Assembly (NCBI RefSeq): GCF_003732275.1
Contig: NZ_MOBM01000012.1
Span: forward strand, 186,001 to 250,000
Direction: 5' to 3'
Source of the DNA: Pseudomonas frederiksbergensis
GTDB taxonomy: Bacteria > Pseudomonadota > Gammaproteobacteria > Pseudomonadales > Pseudomonadaceae
DNA: 64,000 bases
Shown: positions 53,231-61,487 of the stretch, piece after piece
Layout of the letters: each line of letters begins with the position of its first letter
Position numbering within the stretch: the stretch's first letter is position 1
Position numbers and translations under genes: made by a program
The notes under the pieces: model-generated
What the model saw: the letters and a program-made list of their open reading frames with translations, nothing else
Databases searched by the model: none
What the model was told of the DNA's origin: nothing

Positions 53231-53713
53231 TCAATTGCCCTCGGCAAAATCCCTTAACACCGCCCCATCCATCCGATACCGCACCCACTCCTCCTGCGGC
53301 TGTGCACCGAGGGATTTGTAGAATTCGATCGCCGGTTTGTTCCAGTCCAGCACGCTCCATTCGAAACGCCCGCAGTCATTGGCGCAGGCGATTTTGGCCA
53401 AGTGGCGCAGCAAGGTTTTACCGGCGCCGCCGCCCCGTTGTTCGGGAGTGATGTAGAGGTCTTCGAGGTACAGGCAGTTGCTGCCCAACCAGGTCGAATA
53501 GCTGAAAAAGAACACCGCAAAGCCGATCGGCGAGCCATCGCGCAGGCAGATCAGGCCATGAGCGGTGGCGCCCTCGCTGAACAGGCTACGCTCGATGTCG
53601 GCGACGCTGGCGATGACTTCGTGGCGGGCACGTTCGAAGTCCGCCAGTTCAGTGATGAACGCGAGGATTTGCGGAGCATCGCTGGGGGTTGCCGAGCGGA
53701 TTTCGATCGTCAT
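53231..53713 (-). CDS. GNAT family N-acetyltransferase
   Basis: 160-residue acetyltransferase of the spermidine/diamine-acetyltransferase-like type. Acetyl-CoA is held by LYITPEQRGGGAGKTLLRHL near 93-111, and the closing strand is FEWSVLDWNKPAIEFYKSLGA. It starts MTIEIRSATPSDAPQIL, with AAGG upstream. Substrate unknown; a polyamine is possible by family likeness. Confidence 0.85.
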   Translation of the reverse strand: MTIEIRSATPSDAPQILAFITELADFERARHEVIASVADIERSLFSEGATAHGLICLRDGSPIGFAVFFFSYSTWLGSNCLYLEDLYITPEQRGGGAGKTLLRHLAKIACANDCGRFEWSVLDWNKPAIEFYKSLGAQPQEEWVRYRMDGAVLRDFAEGN

Positions 53714-54014
53714 GAACGTGCCTTGTGAAAAGTTGAAAACGCCATACTAAGTCCGCGCGCGATGCTCGTCACATTTGAATGCAAAACGACATGTAGCATC
53801 GCTGTTTTGTTGCACTTTGTGTAAACGGACCAGCCTGCGAAATCAGCATGATTGTGCTAGTCAGTTAAGGTGCAGAACCTGTGGGAGCGGGCTTGCTCGC
53901 GAAGAGGGAGTATCAGTCGACATTAATGTTGCCTGGCACAGCGCCTTCGCGAGCAAGCCCGCTCCCACAGGGTGCTCATTGATCACAAAAACCGAGTCGA
54001 ATCCAAGGAATTCC
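53714..54014. other. intergenic stretch with only a REP pair
   Basis: This 301-base gap between the divergent GNAT and HD genes holds the type B REP pair at 53879-53971 and no other recognisable gene or RNA. An upstream extension of the HD protein frame into this gap would be translated REP sequence and is not accepted. Confidence 0.6.
53879..53971. repeat. REP pair, type B
   Basis: Inverted TGTGGGAGCGGGCTTGCTCG units at 53880-53905 and about 53947-53971 upstream of the HD hydrolase gene. Confidence 0.85.
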
Positions 54015-54671
54015 ATGACCATCACCGCTTTCGCGCCGCTGCACAATCTGGCTTCTGAACTGCTGCCTCATGCACTGGAACCTGGTGAGGATGGCGCCCA
54101 TGATCTGTCGCACTTGCAGCGGGTGTGGCACAACGTGCGCACGCTTCATGCCGAAGAAGGCGGTGATCTTGAGGTGCTGCTGGCAGCCGTGCTGTTGCAC
54201 GATTGTGTGGCGGTAGAGAAGAACTCGCCGCAGCGCTCACAGGCATCACGACTGGCGGCGCAGAAAGCTTCGACAGTTCTGATAGCCATCGATTGGCCTG
54301 GCGCAAAAATCACAGCGGTCGTTCACGCCATCGAAGCCCACAGCTTCAGCGCCAACATCACCCCCATCACCCTCGAAGCGAAAATCATCCAGGACGCCGA
54401 CCGTCTGGACTCCCTTGGCATGCTTGGCGTGGCGCGTACCTTCTACATCGCCGGGCGCATGGGCAGTGCGCTGTACGACCCTTTGGACCCAGAAGCAAAA
54501 GAACGGGACTACGACGACAAACGTTTTTGCCTCGATCATTTCCAGACCAAGCTGCTGCACCTGGCGGACGGCTTCCAAACGACTGCCGGTCAACGTCTGG
54601 CACTGATTCGCCACGAACGCCTGAAGGGTTTCATGGAGCTGTTCAAGGAAGAAATCGGCGTCGACCAATAA
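54015..54671 (+). CDS. HD-domain phosphohydrolase
   Basis: 218-residue protein with an HD fold: HDLSHLQRVWHNV near 29-41, LLHDCV near 63 (HD pair), HAIEAHSF near 101 and IIQDADRLDSLG near 121. This is the pattern of metal-dependent YedJ/HDIG-like phosphohydrolases. Substrate unknown. Start MTITAFAPLHNL at 54015 with AAGGA upstream. Single gene between GNAT and a group of small proteins. Confidence 0.85.
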   Translation: MTITAFAPLHNLASELLPHALEPGEDGAHDLSHLQRVWHNVRTLHAEEGGDLEVLLAAVLLHDCVAVEKNSPQRSQASRLAAQKASTVLIAIDWPGAKITAVVHAIEAHSFSANITPITLEAKIIQDADRLDSLGMLGVARTFYIAGRMGSALYDPLDPEAKERDYDDKRFCLDHFQTKLLHLADGFQTTAGQRLALIRHERLKGFMELFKEEIGVDQ

Positions 54672-54764
54672 GCTTGAGCGACACCACTCGTCGTTCATCA
54701 GGCACCAATCCAGGTCAGGAAGGACCAATATCGGGTAAGGACTCTAATCAACGGAGACGACACC

Positions 54765-55070
54765 ATGATCACGTCCCGACTGACCGCCCTCGCTCTCACC
54801 ACATTGCTCACCTCTGTCGCGTTCGCCGCGACCAGCTCTTCCGGGACCGACCCGACCGATCCAATCGAAAGGCCCGAATCTGCGGCCACCCAAGGCATCG
54901 ACAGCGGCCGGTCGCCTTCTGCGACGGCCACAGACCCACGGATTTATCACGACGATGCGGGCGAGATGAATACACCCAGTACCCAGACTCCCGACAACGC
55001 CGGAACCGGCGTCGGCTCGAAAACCACCACCGGTGGCTCGGGCTCCGAAGGCCGTAGCGTCAATCAATAA
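54765..55070 (+). CDS. exported Ser/Thr/Gly-rich hypothetical protein
   Basis: 101-residue protein with a signal peptide (MITSRLTALALTTLLTSVAF, cut after AFA at 22) and a mature part that is low-complexity and probably unfolded (TSSSGTDPTDPIERPESAAT; ending GSGSEGRSVNQ). No family recognised. GGAG lies seven bases before the ATG. It precedes two more small genes in the same direction. Confidence 0.65.
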   Translation: MITSRLTALALTTLLTSVAFAATSSSGTDPTDPIERPESAATQGIDSGRSPSATATDPRIYHDDAGEMNTPSTQTPDNAGTGVGSKTTTGGSGSEGRSVNQ

Positions 55071-55125
55071 GTTCGCCGACGCGAGTGAACATGCAATACC
55101 TACCCATCCTGACGAAGAGGTAACC

Positions 55126-55380
55126 ATGAACGTCGATAAAAACCTGGAAAAAGAAGTCCTGACCCGCCTGCTGCACGCCCACCCAAATGGCTTGGGCAAG
55201 GAGGTTCTGGACAATTACCGGGGGGAGAGAGTCGTGGCCAGCACGCTCGCGACTCTGCAGGAACGCGGGCTGATCCAGCACGGTCATGTGACCTGCAACG
55301 AAGCCGGCGAGCACTCGTTGAACCTGCCGATCAAACTCAGCGCCGCTGGGGTTGAGGCGGCGCGCAAGCTGGATGTCTAA
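55126..55380 (+). CDS. small hypothetical protein, winged-helix-like
   Basis: 84-residue protein: MNVDKNLEKEVLTRLLHAHP, then VLDNYRGERVVASTLATLQERGLIQHG and a C-terminal helix. The helix order and ERGLIQHGHVT wing resemble a winged helix, but no known family is recognised. GAAGAGGTAACC precedes the ATG. It lies 55 bases after the exported protein and 43 before the next gene. Confidence 0.6.
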   Translation: MNVDKNLEKEVLTRLLHAHPNGLGKEVLDNYRGERVVASTLATLQERGLIQHGHVTCNEAGEHSLNLPIKLSAAGVEAARKLDV

Positions 55381-55423
55381 CCGAGTAGGCGCTTCGCCAG
55401 CTCCTACAGCCAGGAGAAATCCC

Positions 55424-55804
55424 ATGCCTCGTGGAAGTAAAGACAAATACACCGCCGAGCAAAAACGCAAGGCCGAACACATCGAAGAAAGCTACGAGCA
55501 CAAAGGCGTGTCGAAAGATGAAGCCGAAGCTCGAGCCTGGGCCACGGTGAACAAGCAGTCGGGCGGAGGTGAACGCGCCGGCGGCTCCGGGCGCAAGAAG
55601 CCGGCCAGCGCCAAGTCTGCAGATCGCAAGGAATCGGCCCGACGTGCGGTGGCCACCCGTGAAGGCAAGCCGCGCAACAGCAAGGCTTCGCGCGATACGC
55701 AGACGGTGGACAGCCTGATGAAAGAAGCCCGGGCGAAGAAGATTCCGGGGCGCTCGAGCATGCGCAAGCAAGAGTTGATCGAGGCGTTGCGCAAGGCCGG
55801 GTAA
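55424..55804 (+). CDS. basic small protein with Rho_N/SAP-like C-terminus (plasmid stabilisation-type)
   Basis: 126-residue strongly basic protein. N-terminal helix with KYTAEQKRKAEHIEESYE and VSKDEAEARAWATVN (a pattern seen in Pseudomonas proteins labelled plasmid stabilisation), a Lys/Arg/Ser-rich linker (GSGRKKPASAKSADRK), and a C-terminal Rho_N/SAP-like motif with SLMKEARAKKIPGRSSMRKQ. It may bind nucleic acid. CAGGAG precedes the ATG. A partial type D repeat (GCCAGCTCCTACAGCC) overlaps its leader. Confidence 0.65.
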   Translation: MPRGSKDKYTAEQKRKAEHIEESYEHKGVSKDEAEARAWATVNKQSGGGERAGGSGRKKPASAKSADRKESARRAVATREGKPRNSKASRDTQTVDSLMKEARAKKIPGRSSMRKQELIEALRKAG

Positions 55805-55835
55805 GGGTCCGGATTTGATGGTGAGTTTGAGGGCC

Positions 55836-55934
55836 CCATCGCGAGCAGGCTCGCTCCCACATTGGATTTATGCCAGCCGCCAATATTGCGGCTCACACGA
55901 ATCAACTGTGGGAGCGAGCCTGCTCGCGATAGCG
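55836..55934. repeat. REP pair, type C
   Basis: Inverted ATCGCGAGCAGGCTCGCTCC units at 55838-55862 and about 55907-55931 between the convergent plasmid-stabilisation-type and PfkB genes. Confidence 0.85.
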
Positions 55935-55939
55935 GTCAA

Positions 55940-56869
55940 TCAGGCGCCATAGGTCTCGCGAATCAACGCATCCACCTCAGCCGCCCCCGGTGAAGTCGCC
56001 GGCCCCCAGCGAGTGACCGCCAACGCCGCTGCCGCATTCGCCCGCCGCGCCGCTTCGACTGCCGGTAATCCGTGCGCCAACCCGGCGACAAAAACTCCCG
56101 CGTGAGCATCCCCGGCACCATTGCTGTCCACCGCCACGACCTTGAAGCCCGGCACGTGCTGGTGATCGCCGCGCTGGCTGATCCAGCACCCTTGCGGCCC
56201 ATCGCGTACCACCGTCAACACCTCGGTCGGCAGATGATCCTCCAACCGATTCAATGCCTCGTCGATTTCCTTCGCCCCGGTAAACCGCTGCGCCTCGACA
56301 CGGTTGCTGGTCCACAGATCGATGCGCTGCAACAAGGCCTTCATCAGTGGCGCGTCCGGCGAATCCACCAACGGCCCCGGATCGAACACCACCTTGATCC
56401 CGTCCGGCAAATCCAGCACCCAATCCACCAGCGCCTGAGCCTTGCCGCCATGCAGCAGGCTATAGCCGCTGACATAGACAAAATCGCCCGCCTCGGCTGG
56501 CACATTCGCCAGGTCTTCGGCGGTCAATTCGCCTTCGGCACCGATGCAGGAAATGAACGTGCGCTCGGCCGAGGCTTCGGTCAGCGCGACGCACAGCCCG
56601 GTGTCGCGCTCAGTGCTCTGATCGATGCCGATCCGAATGCCTTCAGCCGTCATCGCCTCTCGGGCCATGTCGCCGAAACGGCCCTTGCCATGGCCACCGA
56701 GGTAAACCACCGGCAAACCGTTTCTCCGGGCCGCAGCCATCACATTGAAGCCACCGCCAGCCTCGAAACGGGCGGATTGCGCCAGCACGTCACTGCCCGA
56801 TTGAGGCAATTTATCCACGGCCATGACCAGATCGATCATGACCTGGCCGGTGTGCAGCATTTTAGGCAT
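55940..56869 (-). CDS. PfkB-family sugar/nucleoside kinase
   Basis: 309-residue ribokinase-fold kinase. GGGFNVMAAARRNG near 38-51 is the substrate motif and DSNGAGDAHAG near 248-258 holds the catalytic Asp and the anion hole. Substrate unknown, but the adjoining ADP-ribosylglycohydrolase-fold enzyme and nucleobase-type permease point to a ribosyl compound. Its start overlaps the permease stop by eight bases, so both are co-translated. Confidence 0.85.
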   Translation of the reverse strand: MPKMLHTGQVMIDLVMAVDKLPQSGSDVLAQSARFEAGGGFNVMAAARRNGLPVVYLGGHGKGRFGDMAREAMTAEGIRIGIDQSTERDTGLCVALTEASAERTFISCIGAEGELTAEDLANVPAEAGDFVYVSGYSLLHGGKAQALVDWVLDLPDGIKVVFDPGPLVDSPDAPLMKALLQRIDLWTSNRVEAQRFTGAKEIDEALNRLEDHLPTEVLTVVRDGPQGCWISQRGDHQHVPGFKVVAVDSNGAGDAHAGVFVAGLAHGLPAVEAARRANAAAALAVTRWGPATSPGAAEVDALIRETYGA

Positions 56870-58328
56870 GAGCCGGCTCGATCAACGCAGTGCGGCGGTC
56901 CTTGGCACCGCCGAGTACCCAGTAAATGCCACCGGCCACCAGGAACGTTACGATCCAGCCCAGGCCGTTGTGGCCCAGCCAGGAATCGGACAAAAAGCCC
57001 CGGAACCAGACATCTTGTTCAGTAGTACCGATGGTGGTGAAACTGAAACCCAGCACAATCGCCAGCGCCCATGCACCGAAGGCGCGCCACTCGACGCCGC
57101 CGCGATACCAGTAGGCGCTGCTCGGGCTGACGTCCAACAGGTCTTTGGGGCTGTAGTAATGCCGGTGAATCAGGTCGACCACAAAAATCCCGACCCACGC
57201 GGTGATCGGCACGGCCAGCAAGGAAATGAAGGTGATGAACGGGCCGTAGAAACTCTCGGCGATCAGCATGAAGTAGATCGACCCGGCGAAGATCGCAATG
57301 ATATCGACCACCACCGCATACACGCGCTTGACCTTCAGGCCGAGGGTCAAGGTGGTCAAACCGGCGGAGTACACCGACAGGTTGTTCGACAGCAGCAGCC
57401 CGCCGAACGCGGTGATCAGGTATGGCACGGCCATCCAGGTCGGCAGCATGTCGCGGATTGCGACGATCGGGTCAGTGGCCGAGGCCAGATCATTGTTGCC
57501 CACTGACAGCAAACCACCGAGGGTGATCAGCAGCACCAGCGGAATCCCTGCACCGAAGGCCGCCGACGCCACCAGACGCACGGCTTTGACACTGCGGTGC
57601 TGGTAGCGCGACATGTCGGCACCGGCGTTGGCCCAACCGATCCCGGTGCCGGCGGCCATGGTGCCGATGCCGATGATCATTGCGCTCAGAGGCGCTGGCG
57701 TGGCATTGAATACGGCGCTCCAGTCGATGGTCGCGCAGAGGAAACCGCCGACCAGGATGTTCAACGCACCGAACACGTAGGTCGACCATCTCTGGATCAC
57801 CAGCAACGTGGCGTGACCGAGGCCGGACACCGACAACGTCAGCAGCACAAAAATCGCAATGAACACCAGGGTCAGCAGCGGCGCGCTTTTGGCTTCCACC
57901 GGCGAGCCGAACAGAATCGAGCACAGCGACAGTAAGACGAATGCAGCGGTGGTGGTGTTGACGGTTTCCCAACCCAGACGCGACATCAGCGAGACCAGGG
58001 TCGGGCCGATATTGCCGCGTACGCCGAAGATAGCTCGCGACAACGTCAGGCTCGGTGCGCGACCACGACGACCGGCAATGGAAATGATCCCGACCACCGC
58101 GAAAGAACCGGCAGCACCGAGGATGGCGACGATGATCGCCTGCCAGATCGCCAGGCCGCGGAAGGCTACCAGCGTGGCGCCCAACGGCAAGCCGAGGATG
58201 GAAATGTTCGCCGCGAACCAGACCCAGAACAGTTGCAGTGGGTGACCGTTGCACTCCCCTTCCGGCACCGGTTCGATGCCGCGGGTTTCCAATTGCCCGA
58301 CACTTTGCCCGGTGTTCGATGAACTCAT
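56862..58328 (-). CDS. NCS1-family nucleobase/cytosine-type permease
   Basis: 488-residue inner-membrane permease with about twelve helices of the NCS1 family. PEGECNGHPLQLFWVWFAAN opens helix 1, GLPLGATLVA follows, and the cytoplasmic end is KDRRTALIEPAHA. Family members move purines, pyrimidines, allantoin or thiamine. Overlap with the PfkB gene and proximity to the glycohydrolase gene suggest uptake of the same riboside or base. Confidence 0.83.
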   Translation of the reverse strand: MSSSNTGQSVGQLETRGIEPVPEGECNGHPLQLFWVWFAANISILGLPLGATLVAFRGLAIWQAIIVAILGAAGSFAVVGIISIAGRRGRAPSLTLSRAIFGVRGNIGPTLVSLMSRLGWETVNTTTAAFVLLSLCSILFGSPVEAKSAPLLTLVFIAIFVLLTLSVSGLGHATLLVIQRWSTYVFGALNILVGGFLCATIDWSAVFNATPAPLSAMIIGIGTMAAGTGIGWANAGADMSRYQHRSVKAVRLVASAAFGAGIPLVLLITLGGLLSVGNNDLASATDPIVAIRDMLPTWMAVPYLITAFGGLLLSNNLSVYSAGLTTLTLGLKVKRVYAVVVDIIAIFAGSIYFMLIAESFYGPFITFISLLAVPITAWVGIFVVDLIHRHYYSPKDLLDVSPSSAYWYRGGVEWRAFGAWALAIVLGFSFTTIGTTEQDVWFRGFLSDSWLGHNGLGWIVTFLVAGGIYWVLGGAKDRRTALIEPAHA

Positions 58329-58448
58329 AAAAATGCTCCTGTTGCCATTATTGTGGTTATGGGCAATTTCGGAAGTCGATATAACTTTCCGGCGATCCTG
58401 GCCATGTTTGTGCGCTCCATTGCGGTGAAAAATTCAAATATGCGGTGC

Positions 58449-58536
58449 CCCATCGCGAGCAGGCTCGCTCCCACAGGTACGGCGTGTGCCTTGAGATTGC
58501 ACCATACCCTGTGGGAGCGAGCCTGCTCGCGATGGC
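58449..58536. repeat. REP pair, type C
   Basis: Inverted ATCGCGAGCAGGCTCGCTCC units at 58452-58476 and about 58510-58535 between the NCS1 and ADP-ribosylglycohydrolase genes, directly against the latter's stop (58538). Confidence 0.85.
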
Positions 58537-58537
58537 G

Positions 58538-59545
58538 TCAGTGCGAATAGCGCAGAGCCAACAGCCCTTGCACCAACGGTTCCAACTCCAACGAATTAAT
58601 GGCTTTGACCTTTTCGATCATCGCCACAGGCCAACTCTCAATCCCCAGACAAGCCCCAAGCATGGCGCCGAGAATCGCCGCGATGGTGTCGGTATCACCG
58701 CCCAGACTGGCAGCCATGCACAGCGCTTCGAAGGCCGTCATTTCCCCGATGACCACTTGCTGAGCCAAGGCAAACGACACCACCACCGATTCCTGCGAGG
58801 CCACCGACGTGCCGATTACGTCGTACAACAAATCCGCCAGCAACGCCTTGTCGCTGTCGACGCTGATGCGCCACGCCCAACTGATGCGCGCGGCGATACG
58901 CCCGCCAGCGACCCAGTGGCCATGGCTTTCGGCTTGCTGAGCGATCTGCTGGCCGAGGTTCAATGCCTCGCCCAGGTCCATGCCGTTGATCCCGGCAGAA
59001 ACCACCGCCGCCACTGCTGCCGCGCTGGAAATTCCCAGCGAGGTATTGTGGGTGACCTGACAGGCTTGCACCACGGCGCGGATGAAACGCTCGGGATTGG
59101 CAACATCGGCCGCAATCCCCACCGGCGTGATGCGCATGGCCGCGCCATTGGTGGTGCCGTGGCGGCCGGCCTCTTCCAGCGAGTGGCCGGTGAGGATCAT
59201 CTCGATCGCGCGTTTGGTCGAGGGGCCGAGCAAATCCTGCGAACCTTTGGCTTGCATCCCGGCGTCCCATTCGATCAAGCGCTGGGCCAGCACCTGCGGT
59301 TCGATCCAGCCCTCGCCTTCAATCAACAACCGACCGACCAGGATCGCCTGTTCGGTATCGTCAGTGATCGAGCCTTTGGGCATGTTGGCGGCGATCGGTT
59401 GATCCGGGCCAGCGTCTTGCAGATCGGTGATCTCGCCGAAGCGCGCCTTGATCTCGGCGCGGCTCAGGGATTGTGTCGGCATGCCCAACGCATCGCCCAG
59501 GGCCAGCCCATAGAAGGCGCCCAGCGCACGGTCCAGCGCGGTCAT
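58538..59545 (-). CDS. ADP-ribosylglycohydrolase-fold protein
   Basis: 335-residue enzyme of the DraG/ADP-ribosylglycohydrolase family. FYGLALGDALG near 11-21, the metal-binding TDDT in SITDDTEQ near 62 and the second metal site GGDTDTIAA near 283 are all present, so it should be catalytically active on an N-ribosyl bond. It overlaps the GntR gene stop by four bases (ATGA), which ties it to that regulator. Some members of the fold hydrolyse free ribosides rather than protein ADP-ribose; context suggests that here. Confidence 0.87.
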   Translation of the reverse strand: MTALDRALGAFYGLALGDALGMPTQSLSRAEIKARFGEITDLQDAGPDQPIAANMPKGSITDDTEQAILVGRLLIEGEGWIEPQVLAQRLIEWDAGMQAKGSQDLLGPSTKRAIEMILTGHSLEEAGRHGTTNGAAMRITPVGIAADVANPERFIRAVVQACQVTHNTSLGISSAAAVAAVVSAGINGMDLGEALNLGQQIAQQAESHGHWVAGGRIAARISWAWRISVDSDKALLADLLYDVIGTSVASQESVVVSFALAQQVVIGEMTAFEALCMAASLGGDTDTIAAILGAMLGACLGIESWPVAMIEKVKAINSLELEPLVQGLLALRYSH

Positions 59546-60255
59546 TTTGAAGTTCCAATTTGCAGGTGCAGACGAAAATGCACCGGATCGAGCAGGCTTT
59601 CGACCTGTTCCATGAAGCGGTTCTGACGGTCGTAAGTGGTGCGCAGGGCCTTGAGGAACACCGTGCCCTCCGGGCGCCCGAGCAATTCGGCGTCTTCGGC
59701 ATTCAAGGGTTCGGCGCCGATCCACTGATCGCCGTGGTCGCCGATGTAACCGTAGGCGGCCAACGTGATGGTCAGGGAGTCATCGATCAGACCGACTCGC
59801 GGCAGGCCTTCCAGGCCTCCGGTGGCGGGCATCAATGAACGCTCAAGGGACACCAGCGTGCCGTCGGTGCCGCGGCGGCGACGGTCGAGGGTGATGAATT
59901 GATCGGTGCCGAAACGTGGTAGCAAGTCAGGACGGGTCACCGCCTCCAGCCGCAGCACTTCGGTATTGATCAGCGCCCCATTGTCGGCCAGCGCCTGGGC
60001 CCAGCCGCTGCGCTGATCGAGCACCACACCGTCGAACGTGACGATGGACCCTACCCCGCTTTGCGTAGCGATGTAGTGGCGCCGTTTCAGTTCGGCCAGG
60101 GCTTCACGCAGCGTGCCTCGGCTGACCTTGAATTCTTGAGCCAACTGATGTTCGCCCGGCAATAGAACGCCGTCCTCCATGAGGCCGTTTTCGATGCGCC
60201 GGACGAGCTCGTCGAGCACCTGTTGTTTCTTGTCAATTCGTAGCGGTCTAATCAT
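59542..60255 (-). CDS. GntR-family regulator (HutC/UTRA type)
   Basis: 237-residue regulator: winged helix (LVRRIENGLMEDGVLLPGEH, then LAQEFKVSRGTLREALAELK) and a UTRA ligand domain (ITLDRRRRGTDGTLVSLERS, FLKALRTTYDRQNRFMEQV). The start at 60255 (MIRPLRIDKKQQ) has GAGG upstream; the longer frame begins in the REP at 60362-60458. A perfect 7-bp dyad touching the start codon is the likely autoregulatory operator. It is translated together with the glycohydrolase gene. Confidence 0.9.
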   Translation of the reverse strand: MIRPLRIDKKQQVLDELVRRIENGLMEDGVLLPGEHQLAQEFKVSRGTLREALAELKRRHYIATQSGVGSIVTFDGVVLDQRSGWAQALADNGALINTEVLRLEAVTRPDLLPRFGTDQFITLDRRRRGTDGTLVSLERSLMPATGGLEGLPRVGLIDDSLTITLAAYGYIGDHGDQWIGAEPLNAEDAELLGRPEGTVFLKALRTTYDRQNRFMEQVESLLDPVHFRLHLQIGTSK

Positions 60256-60272
60256 GTACACCTCGGGTGTAC
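60256..60272. promoter_or_regulatory. probable operator of the GntR/UTRA regulator
   Basis: GTACACC-TCG-GGTGTAC, a perfect 7-bp inverted repeat with a 3-base spacer. It begins at the base next to the gntR start codon and covers its ribosome-binding sequence. Confidence 0.55.
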
Positions 60273-60361
60273 CGTCATAGCTGAAACGGGTTGGGGCGAG
60301 CAAGGGATATTTTGTGAAAGTGGGTGAAGGATGCCGATTCAAAACCGACCGCTGCGCGGTC

Positions 60362-60458
60362 AATCGCGAGCAGGCTCGCTCCCACAAAGGATCTGCCGTG
60401 TAGACAAATTTTGTGCGCAACACAGCTCAACTGTGGGAGCGAGCCTGCTCGCGATGGC
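60362..60458. repeat. REP pair, type C
   Basis: Inverted ATCGCGAGCAGGCTCGCTCC units at 60363-60387 and about 60432-60456 between araH and the gntR gene. Confidence 0.85.
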
Positions 60459-60509
60459 GTCGGCACATTCAAGCTCAATGTGTCAGACAGCCCACTCCCA
60501 CAGAGAAAA

Positions 60510-61478
60510 TCAGCGTTGTTTCAATCGATCAATCACCACCGCCAGCAGCAAGATCGAACCGCGAATCACGTACTGATAAAACGTATCGATATTCTTCAGG
60601 TTCATCGCATTCTCGATGATCGCCAGAATCAGCACCCCGGCAATCACATGACGAATCATCCCGATCCCGCCACTCAGCGACACCCCGCCGAGCACGCAAG
60701 CCGAGATCACCGTCAGCTCGAAACCCTGGCCAATCATCGGCTGACCGGACGTCATGCGCGACGCCAGAATCACCCCGGCCAACGCGCCGATCACACCGTG
60801 TACGGCGAAGATGATGATCTTGGTCCGATCAACGTTCACCCCGGCCAGCAACGCCGCTTCCTGGTTGCCGCCGATGGCCATGGTGTTGCGACCGTAGGTG
60901 GTGTAATTCAGCAACCAGCCGAAAAACAGGAAGCAAACGATGGTGATCAGAATCGGCACCGGCACGCCGAACAACTGACCGTTACCGAAGACGAAGAACT
61001 GCTCCTGGGACACACCGACCGCTTTGCCGTTGGCGAAAATGTAAGCCAGGCCACGCACGATCTGCATGGTCGCCAGCGTGGTGATCAACGCATTGACCCG
61101 CAGCTTGGCGATCACGATCCCATTGATCAGCCCGACGATAAGCCCCATCACCAACGCCGCACTGACGCCGAGGAACACGCTGTCGGTGTCACGCATTACC
61201 ACTGCCGCAACCACGCCGGCGCAGGCAATCACCGAGCCCACCGACAAGTCGAAGTGCCCGGACGCCAGGCAATACAACATGGTGCAGGCGGCAATCCCGG
61301 TAGTGGAAATCGCCAGGCCCAGGCCGCGCATGTTCAGTGGCGACAGGAAGTTGTCGATCAGCAAGGTGCAGAGCACAAAGATCCCGACGGCCGCCAGCAG
61401 CATCACCCAGTCATCGAGAAAACGCCGCAGGTCCAGAGGTTTGCGCGGGGTTGGCAAAGCATTGTTTTGGATGGTCAT
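60510..61478 (-). CDS. araH: L-arabinose ABC transporter permease
   Basis: 322-residue inner-membrane permease of the ribose/arabinose type. GLGLAISTTGIAACTMLYCL, RVNALITTLATMQIVRGLAY, GRNTMAIGGNQEAALLAGVN and SACVLGGVSLSGGIG are very close to AraH. The ATG at 61478 with AGAGG upstream is preferred to GTG 61484. It follows araG by nine bases. It is the last gene of araFGH before the regulator cluster. Confidence 0.93.
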   Translation of the reverse strand: MTIQNNALPTPRKPLDLRRFLDDWVMLLAAVGIFVLCTLLIDNFLSPLNMRGLGLAISTTGIAACTMLYCLASGHFDLSVGSVIACAGVVAAVVMRDTDSVFLGVSAALVMGLIVGLINGIVIAKLRVNALITTLATMQIVRGLAYIFANGKAVGVSQEQFFVFGNGQLFGVPVPILITIVCFLFFGWLLNYTTYGRNTMAIGGNQEAALLAGVNVDRTKIIIFAVHGVIGALAGVILASRMTSGQPMIGQGFELTVISACVLGGVSLSGGIGMIRHVIAGVLILAIIENAMNLKNIDTFYQYVIRGSILLLAVVIDRLKQR

Positions 61479-61487
61479 AGTCACCTC

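Noticed and set aside
53775..54014. Upstream extension of the HD-domain protein
   Set aside because: It contains translated REP sequence and lacks the family start; ATG 54015 has its own AAGGA.
60255..60423. 56-residue N-terminal extension of the GntR regulator
   Set aside because: The extension translates REP sequence (LWERACSR) and the control region; the family begins at MIRPLRIDKK.
3242..60458. CRISPR array
   Set aside because: The repeated units are scattered inverted REP pairs between genes, not direct repeats with regular spacers.
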